64,000 nt of DNA from an uncultured bacterium (GCA_905215065.1 CAJMOF010000002.1:113960-177959); one strand, 5' to 3'. Positions 43,339 to 51,360 are shown, counted from the first letter of the stretch. Program-made: numbers and translations. Notes: generated by a model not told the origin, from the letters alone.

Positions 43339-44276
43339 TGGTTTCTCCCGGGGCAGGTCTTTCCGCCGTTTCGATCGTCGGTCCGACGGCGGTTGGTAAG
43401 AGTGATGTTGCCGACCGTTTGGCAGCTCGTCTTTCGTCCGAAGTGTTGTCGTGCGATGCGATGCAAATCTATCGCGGCATGGACATCGGTACCGCAAAGA
43501 TGGCGCCCGATGAGTGCACGGCGCCGCTGCGTCTCGTCGACATCGTAGAGCCGGGTGCGGCATATTCTGCTGCGCTTTATCAGGCCGACGCTCGCGCGCA
43601 TGTTGAACGTCTCCTTGGTTCGGGTTGCCTGCCGGTTTTTTGCGGAGGTACGGGGCTGTATCTCAAGGCCGCCCTCGATGAGATGGACTTTCCCTCGGGT
43701 GAACTTGAGGACGATCGCCGTGCGGGCTATCAGGAGCTTTTCGAGCGTATTGGCGAGGAAGAGCTGCATGCCCTGCTTGCCGAGCGCGATCCAGAATCGG
43801 CTGCTGTTATTCATCCCCATAACGTGCGGCGTGTGATTCGCGCGCTTGAGATGCATGATGATGGCGTCTCCTATGCGCAGCAAAAGTCGCAGTTTAGTGT
43901 TCCGCACGAGCATTATCATGCCCTATGGTTTGGTCTGACGCGTAATCGCGAGGTGCTCTACGAGCGCATTAACCTGCGCGTCGATCTGATGTTTGAGCAG
44001 GGTCTTGTCGATGAGGTCCGCGGTCTTATGGGCCAGGGGCTGGGTGATGCCCTGACGTCGATGCAGGCAATTGGCTATAAAGAGATCATCGATGCTTTCA
44101 ATGGCGTGATGAGCATGGATGAGGCTCGCGAACTCATTAAGATGCGTTCGCGTCGTTATGCCAAGCGTCAGCTTTCGTGGTTTAAGCGTGATGACCGTAT
44201 CGCGTGGTTTGATATGGATGAATGTACGATCGATGAGGTCGTTGAGGATATCCTGCATCGTATTGAGGCTGCCTAA
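43338..44276 (+). CDS. miaA: tRNA dimethylallyltransferase MiaA
   Basis: Transfers a dimethylallyl group to A37 of tRNAs reading UNN codons. The 312-aa protein has P-loop IVGPTAVGKSDVADRLA (about 13-29), DAMQIYRGMDIGTAK, the catalytic GGTGLYLKA region and RRVIRALE, then SMQAIGYKE and the C-terminal KRQLSWFKRD. It overlaps miaB by one base and hflX by one base, giving a tight miaB-miaA-hflX operon. Confidence 0.95.
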   Translation: MVSPGAGLSAVSIVGPTAVGKSDVADRLAARLSSEVLSCDAMQIYRGMDIGTAKMAPDECTAPLRLVDIVEPGAAYSAALYQADARAHVERLLGSGCLPVFCGGTGLYLKAALDEMDFPSGELEDDRRAGYQELFERIGEEELHALLAERDPESAAVIHPHNVRRVIRALEMHDDGVSYAQQKSQFSVPHEHYHALWFGLTRNREVLYERINLRVDLMFEQGLVDEVRGLMGQGLGDALTSMQAIGYKEIIDAFNGVMSMDEARELIKMRSRRYAKRQLSWFKRDDRIAWFDMDECTIDEVVEDILHRIEAA

Positions 44277-45565
44277 TGGCCCGTTTCCCCCTTGTTCCCA
44301 CGGCACCCGAGCCCGAGCGTGCCATTTTAGTTGGTGTTGAGTGGCGCGACAATGCATGGCCGCTCGATCGCTCGCTTGATGAGCTGGAGCGTCTTGCCCA
44401 CACAGCTGGTGCCCAGTGCGTGGCACGCTTGTCGCAGCGTTTGGTAAAGCCGTATCCTAAATCGTTTATCGGTTCCGGTAAGGTTGAAGAGCTGTGCGGC
44501 CTGGTGCATCGCATGGATGCCGATGTCGTTATTTTTGACGACGACCTGACCCCCTCGCAGCAATCCTATTTGGAGAAAGCCGTGGGCGAGCCGGTAAAGA
44601 TTATCGATCGTACAGCACTGATCCTAGATATCTTTGGCCTGCATGCTCAGACGCGTGAGGGACGCCTGCAGGTACAGCTGGCACAGCTTCAATATTTGTT
44701 GCCTCGCCTGCGTGGCATGTGGAGCCATCTCGCCAAGGAGCAGACGCGCGGCGGCATCGGCTCACGTTTTGGTCAGGGCGAAAGTCAGCTCGAGGTCGAC
44801 CGTCGCCTCATTCGTAATAAGATCGCTGCGCTTCGTCGTGAGCTCAAGCAGGTTGAACAGCGTCGCGATGTTCAATCCAAGAACCGCATTGAGTCACCGG
44901 CGTTTCGCGTCGCGTTAGCCGGTTATACCAATGCCGGTAAATCGACGTTGCTCAATCGTCTGACCGGCTCTACGGTACTTTCGCAGGACAAGCTGTTTGC
45001 TACGCTCGACCCGACGACGCGTTCGTATCGCCTGCCCGGCGGTCGCGGCATGACGATTACCGATACCGTCGGCTTTATTCAAAAGCTGCCCCATGGTCTG
45101 GTCGATGCCTTTAAATCGACGCTGTCCGAGGTTTTGGGTGCCGATCTAATTCTCAAAGTCGTAGATGCGTCTGACGAGGACTATGAGCGGCAGCTGGAGG
45201 CTGTCGACCGCGTGCTTGATGAGATCGGCGCCGGAGAGCGTTTAACGCTGACCGTATTCAATAAAATCGATCTTCTCGATAGCGTTGATCGATTGAGTTT
45301 CCGTCGTCGCTATCCGGAAGCCGTTCTGTTCTCGGCCCAAACGGGCGAGGGGCTCGACGATCTCGTTGATCGCATTGCTCGCGAGGCAGCTGCCACCGAT
45401 GTGTTGCTTTCCGCTGATATTCCGTATCGCGAGGGCGCTCTCATCACGCTGGTGCATGAGCAGGGAACCCTTCTGCATGAGGAATATCTCGAGGACGGTG
45501 TTCGCATTGTGGCGAAGTTGCCGGCTCGTATTGCACCGCGGCTCGAGCGTTATCGCACCGAGTAG
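44276..45565 (+). CDS. hflX: GTPase HflX
   Basis: Ribosome-splitting GTPase that rescues or recycles stalled 70S/50S particles. The 429-aa protein has the HflX N-terminal domain (PYPKSFIGSGKVEEL, FDDDLTPSQQ, IIDRTALILDIFGLHAQTREG), a coiled linker with LPRLRGMWSHL and GGIGSRFGQGESQLEVDRR, and the GTPase domain GYTNAGKSTLLN (216 onward), DTVGFIQKLP, NKIDLL. miaA-hflX is a widely conserved pair. Its 3' end overlaps the convergent gene at 45550 by 16 nt and no terminator fits in between. Confidence 0.95.
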   Translation: MARFPLVPTAPEPERAILVGVEWRDNAWPLDRSLDELERLAHTAGAQCVARLSQRLVKPYPKSFIGSGKVEELCGLVHRMDADVVIFDDDLTPSQQSYLEKAVGEPVKIIDRTALILDIFGLHAQTREGRLQVQLAQLQYLLPRLRGMWSHLAKEQTRGGIGSRFGQGESQLEVDRRLIRNKIAALRRELKQVEQRRDVQSKNRIESPAFRVALAGYTNAGKSTLLNRLTGSTVLSQDKLFATLDPTTRSYRLPGGRGMTITDTVGFIQKLPHGLVDAFKSTLSEVLGADLILKVVDASDEDYERQLEAVDRVLDEIGAGERLTLTVFNKIDLLDSVDRLSFRRRYPEAVLFSAQTGEGLDDLVDRIAREAAATDVLLSADIPYREGALITLVHEQGTLLHEEYLEDGVRIVAKLPARIAPRLERYRTE

Positions 45566-46254
45566 ACGAGCTCCAAAATGCCCAGAATGATGGGCTGATG
45601 CAGCAGATAAAAGGGGAGTGCGTGACGTCCAAGGCCGGCGAGCACCGGCAGGGGGTTGGCGTAGGCCCAGCTGGGGACGGTCTTATCGATTCCCTGCGCT
45701 ATGTGTGCGGCGAAGTATCCTGCAAGATACATAAAGATAAACGGGATGATGGGGTAGTAATCACCTGAGACAAACCCAGGGCTCGGAAATCCCAGCCACG
45801 CCAGGTAGGGGACAGGGTAGATCGTTTTGGGGATGCTCCAGGTGAGGGCGAACAACACAAGGCATAGGGGCATGCCCCATCTCGCCGTTATCTTCTTAAG
45901 GACGGGATCGGTCAACGCCACGATGCCGGTGCATGCGGCCATGCAGTAGATGATGCCAAAATTAACCGAATCGTCGAATGAGACAAGTGTTGTTGCCAAC
46001 CAGACAACGAGTGCTGCTAAGGCGTATTTGGCGGCACGTTTGATATTGTTGCGCGAAAGAGTGCACATCCAACCCGCGATAAACAAAAATACCCAGCTGA
46101 TGCTGGCGCGCCAGACGTCTTGAAAGACAGTCTGGGTAAACCATGGCATATCCCAGCCGTACAGGTAGGCGAGATCATAGCAAGCGTGAAAACCTGCCAT
46201 AGAAATCATCGTAAACCCGCGGACGGTATCAAAGATGGTTATGCGTTTTTGCAT
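45550..46254 (-). CDS. DUF1624 / heparan-alpha-glucosaminide N-acetyltransferase-like membrane protein
   Basis: The 234-aa protein starts KRITIFDTVRGFTMISMAGFHACYDLAYLYG, resembling the RxxxxDxxRG start of the HGSNAT/YeiB acyltransferase-like superfamily, and has about seven transmembrane helices, ending GRHALPFYLLHQPIILG with the family's conserved HQP. Such proteins may transfer acyl groups to extracytoplasmic sugars; the substrate here is unknown. Its ATG overlaps the lexA stop by one base, so it is a second gene of the lexA transcript and may be DNA-damage inducible. Confidence 0.8.
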   Translation of the reverse strand: MQKRITIFDTVRGFTMISMAGFHACYDLAYLYGWDMPWFTQTVFQDVWRASISWVFLFIAGWMCTLSRNNIKRAAKYALAALVVWLATTLVSFDDSVNFGIIYCMAACTGIVALTDPVLKKITARWGMPLCLVLFALTWSIPKTIYPVPYLAWLGFPSPGFVSGDYYPIIPFIFMYLAGYFAAHIAQGIDKTVPSWAYANPLPVLAGLGRHALPFYLLHQPIILGILELVYSVR

Positions 46255-46898
46255 TACGAGAACCGGCGCATCAAGCCGACGACTTTGCCCAGGATAACGG
46301 GATTCGTTGCATAGATAGGTTCCATGGTGTCGTTCTCGGGCTGCAAGCGCACACGCCCCTGCTCCTTGTAGAACGTCTTGACGGTCGCCGAACCATCAAT
46401 CATGGCCACGACAATTTCGCCGTTCATGGCACTCTTTTGTTCACGGACGATGATGTAATCGCCATTGAAGATGCCGACATTGATCATTGAGCTCCCATGC
46501 ACCTCAAGGATAAAGGAACCCTGATCAGTGGCGATTTCGGTCGGGATAGTAAACGTGTCTTCGATATTCTGCTCGGCCAGAATGGGAATCCCAGCCGCGA
46601 CGCGACCAACGAGCGGTAGCGAGACCGTTCCGCGAGGTGCGGTGGGCTCGTCAGATTTGGAAATTGAGACAGAGGAACCATCCTCGTTAAAGAGTTCCAG
46701 GGCGCGCGGCTTGGTGGCATCGCGCTTGAGTAGCCCGCGCGCCTCCAGGGCAGAGAGATGGGCGTGCACGGTGCTGGGGGAGGAAAGGCCCACGGCAGAA
46801 GCCATCTCGCGCACGCTGGGCGGATAACCCTTCTCCTGCTGATATTCCTTGATGAAGTCGTAAATTTGCTGCTGACGCTTGGTAATTTTGCGAGCCAT
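46254..46898 (-). CDS. lexA: SOS repressor LexA
   Basis: Represses SOS genes until RecA filaments trigger self-cleavage. The 214-aa protein starts MARKITKRQQQIYDFIKEYQQEKGYPPSVREMA (winged helix), has the cleavage site Ala102-Gly103 in RVAAGIPIL, catalytic Ser137 in HGSSMIN (the family usually has G-D/E-S-M) and Lys174 in ATVKTFYK. GAGAGGAT lies just upstream of the ATG at 46898 on this strand; an in-frame ATG at 46920 is possible. Two clear LexA boxes lie upstream, so it autoregulates. Confidence 0.96.
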   Translation of the reverse strand: MARKITKRQQQIYDFIKEYQQEKGYPPSVREMASAVGLSSPSTVHAHLSALEARGLLKRDATKPRALELFNEDGSSVSISKSDEPTAPRGTVSLPLVGRVAAGIPILAEQNIEDTFTIPTEIATDQGSFILEVHGSSMINVGIFNGDYIIVREQKSAMNGEIVVAMIDGSATVKTFYKEQGRVRLQPENDTMEPIYATNPVILGKVVGLMRRFS

Positions 46899-46922
46899 CA
46901 GGGCATCCTCTCTACCCATGTC

Positions 46923-46934
46923 AAACAAATGTTC
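46923..46934. promoter_or_regulatory. Weak LexA-like site
   Basis: AAAC-AAAT-GTTC differs from GAAC-N4-GTTC at one base. It lies in the lexA leader. Confidence 0.4.
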
Positions 46935-46950
46935 GAATTTTGCTTGACAG

Positions 46951-46962
46951 GAACAACTGTTC
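46951..46962. promoter_or_regulatory. LexA box 1 upstream of lexA
   Basis: GAAC-AACT-GTTC matches the Gram-positive LexA half-sites exactly. Confidence 0.85.
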
Positions 46963-46977
46963 GAAGATAATAATAAC

Positions 46978-46991
46978 CGAACATTCGTTCT
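46978..46991. promoter_or_regulatory. LexA box 2 between lexA and the yneA-like gene
   Basis: CGAAC-ATTC-GTTCT, with exact GAAC and GTTC half-sites, lies immediately upstream of the putative -35 of the divergent LysM gene (46997) and can serve both directions. Confidence 0.85.
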
Positions 46992-46996
46992 CGCGC

Positions 46997-47026
46997 TAGA
47001 CATTTTTGTCCGCGCGGCTTGATAAA
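46997..47026 (+). promoter_or_regulatory. Putative promoter of the yneA-like gene
   Basis: TAGACA (46997-47002; 5 of 6 matches), 18-nt spacer, GATAAA (47021-47026). Confidence 0.5.
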
Positions 47027-47058
47027 ACTGTTCTCAGCAAAACACGCGAGAGGAGAAC

Positions 47059-47511
47059 ATGATGAACGCAACGAATATGGTCCAGGGAAACCTCGCCCTT
47101 AAGCTCGAGACGCCTGCAGAACCCACTTTTACGGTTGTTCAGGGTGGCCGCTCCGGCTTTCAGCCTTTGACCGTAAAGCCTGCGCGCAATCAGCAGGCTG
47201 TAGTCGCGCCGGCCCGCGTTGCCCTGAAGGTTCCGACGATTGTCGCCGTCGCCGTTGCGCTTACGCTCTTCTTTGTCCTCGCTACGTCGGTCTTTAGCGC
47301 TCGTCATGCCGCGTATGCCGAGTCCGTTTCCAACGTTACATACGAGACCATTCGCGTTCAGCCTGGCGATTCTCTTTGGTCGCTTGCCGAGGAATATCCA
47401 ATCGAAGGCCTTTCCACGCAAGAGACTTCCGACATGATCCGTAACGTCAATCATCTGGAGCATGGTTCGCTCGCCGCCGGTGCGCATCTTAAGGTTCCTG
47501 CTCGTTCGTAA
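47059..47511 (+). CDS. LysM-domain membrane protein, YneA-like SOS division inhibitor
   Basis: The 150-aa protein has a cytoplasmic N-terminus, one transmembrane helix (about 58-80) and an extracytoplasmic LysM domain (YETIRVQPGDSLWSLAEEY to HLKVPARS, 94-147). In Bacillus, yneA is divergent from lexA and encodes a small membrane LysM protein that halts division during DNA damage. Size, topology, divergent position and a shared LexA box all agree here, but sequence identity is not testable by eye. ATG 47059 or the adjacent ATG 47062 may be used (AGGAG at 47051-47055). Alternative: a generic cell-wall-binding protein. Confidence 0.78.
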   Translation: MMNATNMVQGNLALKLETPAEPTFTVVQGGRSGFQPLTVKPARNQQAVVAPARVALKVPTIVAVAVALTLFFVLATSVFSARHAAYAESVSNVTYETIRVQPGDSLWSLAEEYPIEGLSTQETSDMIRNVNHLEHGSLAAGAHLKVPARS

Positions 47512-47524
47512 TCATTATCGCGCT

Positions 47525-47568
47525 GCGCATGGTACCCTTGTTATCGTTTAAGAGGAGGTACCATGCGC
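47525..47568 (+). promoter_or_regulatory. Hairpin sequestering the nrdR start
   Basis: A perfect 12-bp stem, GCGCATGGTACC (47525-47536) with GGTACCATGCGC (47557-47568), includes the last bases of the ribosome-binding site and the ATG of nrdR. The loop is 20 nt. Confidence 0.75.
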
Positions 47569-48006
47569 TGTCCCAAATGCGGCAAGGCACATACCCGCGT
47601 CGTTGATTCCCGTATGCAGGAGTCAAATAACACCATTAAGCGCCGCCGCGAATGTTGCTCGTGTAACTATCGTTTTACAACGTTCGAGCGATGCGAAGAC
47701 CCAATCGAGGTCATTAAGTCAGACGGAACCAAGCAGCGGTTCGATCGCAATAAGCTGCTCGTCGGCTTGATGCGCGCCACCATCAAGCGCGATATCGACA
47801 CTAAGAAGCTCAATGAGATTATCGATGACATCGAGGTCGAGCTTCGCTCTCGCACGCTGACGGCCGTCACGTCCCATGAGTTGGGTGACATGGTGCTCAA
47901 GCGTTTGGCCAAGATCGACAAGGTGGCCTACATTCGCTTTGCTTCGGTCTACCGCGATTTCAAAGACGTCGATGAGTTTCTGCAAGAGCTCGACAAGCTA
48001 AGGTGA
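47563..48006 (+). CDS. nrdR: Transcriptional repressor NrdR
   Basis: Zinc- and ATP/dATP-binding repressor of ribonucleotide reductase genes. The 147-aa protein has an N-terminal zinc ribbon (MRCPKCGKAH, CCSCNYRFTTFERCE) and an ATP-cone (VIKSDGTKQRFDRNKLLVGL to FASVYRDFKDVDEF). AGAGGAGG precedes the ATG at 47563, but part of it and the ATG lie in a perfect hairpin. No ribonucleotide reductase gene is in the window. It follows the yneA-like gene by 51 nt, so SOS read-through is possible; dut follows 4 nt later. Confidence 0.96.
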   Translation: MRCPKCGKAHTRVVDSRMQESNNTIKRRRECCSCNYRFTTFERCEDPIEVIKSDGTKQRFDRNKLLVGLMRATIKRDIDTKKLNEIIDDIEVELRSRTLTAVTSHELGDMVLKRLAKIDKVAYIRFASVYRDFKDVDEFLQELDKLR

Positions 48007-48010
48007 TTCC

Positions 48011-48454
48011 ATGTCCAACATTACCGTCAACATAAAGCGTCTCGATCCCACCGTTGAGCTTCCCAAATACGCCCATCCCACTGATGCCGGCTTGGATTTG
48101 CGCTCCAACGAGGACTGCGTCCTGAAGCCCTTCGAACGCCGTCTGGTCTCTACGGGGCTGGCCATCGCCCTGCCCGATGGCTACGCCGGCTTCGTCCAGC
48201 CCCGCAGCGGCTTGGCCATCAAGCAGGGCCTGTCTATAGTCAATACGCCGGGCCTCATCGACGCCCACTACCGAGGAGAACTCAAGGTTATTCTCATCAA
48301 CCTGGATCCTTCCATTAACATTCAAATCAATAAAGGCGACCGCATAGCCCAACTCGTCATCCAAGAAGTCCCCACGGTCAACCTTATAGAAGTAGAAGAA
48401 CTAGACGAAACCGACCGAGGCAAAGGAGGCTTCGGCTCCAGCGGCATCGCCTAG
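48011..48454 (+). CDS. dut: dUTP diphosphatase
   Basis: Hydrolyses dUTP to dUMP and keeps uracil out of DNA. The 147-aa trimeric-type protein has all five motifs: AGLDLRS, PRSGLAIKQGL, GLIDAHYRGELKVILIN, GDRIAQLV and the C-terminal RGKGGFGSSG. It lies 4 nt after nrdR, linking two dNTP-pool functions. Its last 30 codons use more A-ending codons than the rest of the gene. The palindromic element at 48470 begins 15 nt past the stop. Confidence 0.95.
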   Translation: MSNITVNIKRLDPTVELPKYAHPTDAGLDLRSNEDCVLKPFERRLVSTGLAIALPDGYAGFVQPRSGLAIKQGLSIVNTPGLIDAHYRGELKVILINLDPSINIQINKGDRIAQLVIQEVPTVNLIEVEELDETDRGKGGFGSSGIA

Positions 48455-48469
48455 GGCGCTCGTATCCCT

Positions 48470-48572
48470 CCCGCCCGGGGCTTACCTATATCATTCCATG
48501 CTCAAACATTCTCGCGTCGCTTCGCTCGCTGCGAAACTGCGCGTGGAACGATATAGGTAAGCCCCGGGCGGG
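48470..48572 (+). repeat. Long-arm palindromic element C (family 2, forward copy)
   Basis: Arms of 29 nt (48470-48498 and 48544-48572, 28 of 29 pairs) enclose a 45-nt core (48499-48543) that begins TGCTCAAACATTCTCGC and ends CGCTGCGAAACTGCGCG, with a variable middle. It is 15 nt downstream of dut. Confidence 0.9.
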
Positions 48573-48605
48573 CGGCTACTCGCTTGAAACAATATTTACT
48601 TTTCT

Positions 48606-48654
48606 AGTAAGTCGATGCGATGAAGGGTCACCTCCTTTGTCGCATCGACTTACT
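48606..48654. repeat. Perfect 15-bp hairpin between elements C and D
   Basis: AGTAAGTCGATGCGA (48606-48620) pairs with its exact complement at 48640-48654. Another small stem, CAGATTC/GAATCTG, lies at 48682-48705. The whole 48573-48730 spacer has no gene and no promoter I can support. Confidence 0.8.
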
Positions 48655-48730
48655 GTATTTATATTTTCTGGTTCCCCTTTGCAGATTCTACTGGAGGGGA
48701 ATCTGGTATAGCTGCTAGTACGTAAACGCA

Positions 48731-48834
48731 GCTTACCTGCGGGAGGCCCCTATATATCGTCCCACGCGCAGTTTCGCAGCGAAGCGAGAATGTTTGAGCA
48801 TGGGATGATATATAGGGGCCTCCCGCAGGTAAGC
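48731..48834 (-). repeat. Long-arm palindromic element D (family 2, inverted copy)
   Basis: Arms of 34 nt (48731-48764 and 48801-48834, one G-T wobble) enclose a 36-nt core (48765-48800). On the minus strand the core begins and ends as in element C but is 9 nt shorter in the middle. The inner stem end differs as a pair (TCCCA/TGGGA here, TTCCA/TGGAA in C). It lies just past the end of the minus-strand glycosyltransferase gene. Confidence 0.9.
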
Positions 48835-48847
48835 GGACATAAAGACG

Positions 48848-50149
48848 CTAGCGGATATGCGCGGGTTTTCCGCCCCAGTAGAAGCGGCAGAAGGCTCGTT
48901 TGCGCTTTTGGGGTTTGCCTACGAGCTCTATGGTGGCGATGGCGATGTCTTCGGCTGCGTGGGGGCGGCGTAGTACTTCGCCGTTGATGAGTAGCGCTTT
49001 GAGTGATTCGGGATAGTCGTGCAGGTGGCGCAGGGTTACGATGAGTTCTCGTGCGGTGGTGACATGCATACTGGCGCCCATGCCGGTGAGCATCGTGGTG
49101 TTGGCCTTTTCCTGGCCATAGGACTTGCCCAGCAGGATCATCGGCAGATGCGCGCACAGGCACTCGGTGACGGTGAGTCCGCCCGATTTGAGAATTGCCA
49201 GGTCGCAGCCGTGCATGAGGGCCGCCATGTCGTCCACGTAGTCCAGAACCGTAACGTTTTCGAGTTTCATGGCGTCGAAGAGCGTCTTGAGGCGGTCGGC
49301 GTATTCCTCATCCTTGCCCGGCAAAAAGACAAAATGCATGTCCTCAAAGCTGCGTAGGAAGGGGAGGGTCTGGTCCATCGCCGCGCGAAAGCGGACGTAC
49401 GGTTGAGGTAAACTGGCGCCGGCCATAACCAGCACGACGGTCTTGTCGGTGGGGAGGTTGAACTTGGCTAGCTCTTCCTCGCGATCGTAATCCGTGTCGA
49501 ATCCGGCGCGAATAGGAATGCCGGTAATGCGAATCTTTGCCTCGGGCACCTTGCGCGGACGCAGCGTTTCGGACATAAATTCGTTGGCAACACAGAATAG
49601 ATCGGTGTCCTTGTGGGGCCACCAGCCCTCGACTTCGTAGTCGGTCGGTACGCAGATGACTGGATAATCGATACCCGTAATTATGCGGGCACCCACGGCA
49701 ACATTGGCTGCTGTGATGTGCGTTGCGACCACGGCTATGGGCCTGCGGCTACGAATATATTCGTTGAAGGCGGGGAACATGATTCGCGACCATGCCGTGC
49801 CGCCACCCCAGAGAAGATGTCCCGTAAGTGTATATCTCCAGGTCAGGTCGTAAATGGGGCGCGTGGCTCCCGTAAAAGAAGCCGCGGTCTTATTACCGTC
49901 GAATTTAATACGTCCAAAATCAAGGATATCGAGCACTTCAATCTCAACATCCTCGGGGATGCCATTGGTGCCGCGGATGAGGTCGAAGGCCTGCGCTATC
50001 GCATTTGCGGCGGCCTTGTGGCCCGAGCCAACGGAGGCGTGCACGATGGTCACGAGAGGTTTTTGCTGAGCCAGGAGCGTGGTTTGCTCCGATTGAGGAG
50101 TGCTGTGCGTGAGCAGGGGAGCGTCGTCACTCGTCTGCGCCTGGTCCAT
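48848..50149 (-). CDS. MGDG-synthase-like glycosyltransferase (UgtP/YpfP type)
   Basis: The 433-aa protein has the family N-terminus VTIVHASVGSGHKAAANAIAQAF (about 47-70), a middle region VVATHITAANVAVGARI and CVPTDYEVEGWW, and a C-terminal GT-B half with VLVMAGASLPQP, LPGKDEEYADRL and KSGGLTVTECLCAHLPMILL. Such enzymes move glucose or galactose from UDP-sugars to diacylglycerol, giving glycolipids or anchors for lipoglycans. ATG 50149 has AGGGGAG upstream on this strand; a farther ATG at 50188 is in frame. It is divergent from trxB. Sugar specificity is not predictable. Confidence 0.85.
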   Translation of the reverse strand: MDQAQTSDDAPLLTHSTPQSEQTTLLAQQKPLVTIVHASVGSGHKAAANAIAQAFDLIRGTNGIPEDVEIEVLDILDFGRIKFDGNKTAASFTGATRPIYDLTWRYTLTGHLLWGGGTAWSRIMFPAFNEYIRSRRPIAVVATHITAANVAVGARIITGIDYPVICVPTDYEVEGWWPHKDTDLFCVANEFMSETLRPRKVPEAKIRITGIPIRAGFDTDYDREEELAKFNLPTDKTVVLVMAGASLPQPYVRFRAAMDQTLPFLRSFEDMHFVFLPGKDEEYADRLKTLFDAMKLENVTVLDYVDDMAALMHGCDLAILKSGGLTVTECLCAHLPMILLGKSYGQEKANTTMLTGMGASMHVTTARELIVTLRHLHDYPESLKALLINGEVLRRPHAAEDIAIATIELVGKPQKRKRAFCRFYWGGKPAHIR

Positions 50150-50267
50150 CGATAACTCCCCTTCAGCTTTGTAATACGGTTTTATCATTGTAGTGCATGA
50201 GTGTCACGTTCACGTAAATTTGGGTACGAGCGCAAAGAACGACAACGTTTCGACGAAAGGACGCTTC

Positions 50268-51206
50268 ATGACTACCGATAAGCCGATCGATGTTGCGATT
50301 ATCGGTGGCGGCCCCGCGGGCTATGCTGCCGCCATTTATGCTGCGCGTGCCAACCTGACGACGACCGTGATTGAGCAGGGCATGTCGGGAGGGCAGATCG
50401 CCACAACCAATGAGGTCGAGAACTATCCGGGTTTCCCGCTCCTGAGTGGCGCCGAACTCGGCGAGCGTTTTCAGCAGCATGCAGAGGGCCTGGGAGCACA
50501 GGTTACATGGAGCATGGTTACGGGTATCGATTACGATGCCGATGCAGCGTTGTTTACGGTACATCACGATATGGGCGATACGCTGGCCTCGAGCGTTATC
50601 GCTTGCATGGGTGCCACGCCGCGTCCGGCAGGTTTCGCAGGCGAGGATACGTATCGCGGTCGTGGCGTTTCATATTGCGCAACATGTGACGGCATGTTCT
50701 TCCGCGGCAAACAGGTCTTTGTAATCGGTGGTGGCAATTCGGCATGCGAAGAGGCGCTGTTCCTGTCAGACATTGCCACCAGCGTGACCATCGTGCTGCG
50801 CCGCGACCAGTTTCGTGCGCCCGATGGTGTTGTTCAGAAAGTACTCGAAAAGGACAATATTACAGTTAGGTACCAAACTAGTATTGTGGAGCTCTCGGGC
50901 GAAGCAATGCCAACGACGATCACCTTTAAGGACAATGCATCCGGTGAGACTCATACCGAGTCATTTGAACCTGGCTCGTTTGGCATCTTTGTCTTTACGG
51001 GGATGCTGCCGCATACCGAGCTGGTTGAGCATCTAGTCGATCTGGCTCCTGACGGCGGCATTGTCACCGACGATTCGATGGCCACCCGTACGCCCGGCTT
51101 ATTCGCAGCCGGCGATATCCGTTCCAAGCGTTTACGCCAGGTTGTGACCGCCGTTTCGGACGGAGCCATAGCAGCAACGAGCGCATACGCGTTTCTCCGT
51201 GAATAA
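50268..51206 (+). CDS. trxB: Thioredoxin-disulfide reductase
   Basis: FAD/NADPH enzyme reducing thioredoxin. The 312-aa protein has FAD-binding AIIGGGPAGYAAAIYAARA (12-30), VENYPGFPLLSG, the redox-active YCATCDG (Cys137, Cys140), NADP-binding VFVIGGGNSACEEALFLS and C-terminal TPGLFAAGDIR. ATG 50268 has GAAAGGA at 50255-50261; a longer frame upstream is rejected. Thioredoxin itself is not adjacent. A strong terminator follows at 51247. Confidence 0.96.
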   Translation: MTTDKPIDVAIIGGGPAGYAAAIYAARANLTTTVIEQGMSGGQIATTNEVENYPGFPLLSGAELGERFQQHAEGLGAQVTWSMVTGIDYDADAALFTVHHDMGDTLASSVIACMGATPRPAGFAGEDTYRGRGVSYCATCDGMFFRGKQVFVIGGGNSACEEALFLSDIATSVTIVLRRDQFRAPDGVVQKVLEKDNITVRYQTSIVELSGEAMPTTITFKDNASGETHTESFEPGSFGIFVFTGMLPHTELVEHLVDLAPDGGIVTDDSMATRTPGLFAAGDIRSKRLRQVVTAVSDGAIAATSAYAFLRE

Positions 51207-51246
51207 GTACAATAATATATCTTATGTAAGGTTGCTATCTTTAAAC

Positions 51247-51290
51247 AAAGTGGTTGGACGATGCATCAATGTGTTGTCCAACCACTTTTA
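51247..51290 (+). terminator. Intrinsic terminator after trxB
   Basis: A perfect 13-bp stem (51247-51259 with 51276-51288), 16-nt loop, followed by T residues and A. Confidence 0.8.
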
Positions 51291-51314
51291 CTTGCCGGCT
51301 ATGTGGTATGTAAA

Positions 51315-51328
51315 ACTAGATAACCTAG
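51315..51328 (+). promoter_or_regulatory. ACTAGAT motif upstream of the DUF1836 gene
   Basis: ACTAGAT (51315-51321) followed by CTAG (51325-51328), 33 nt before the start codon. The same ACTAGAT word forms a perfect palindrome upstream of degV at 52975-52995. Confidence 0.4.
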
Positions 51329-51360
51329 AATACAATATAGAAAATGAACGGAGGACCTTT

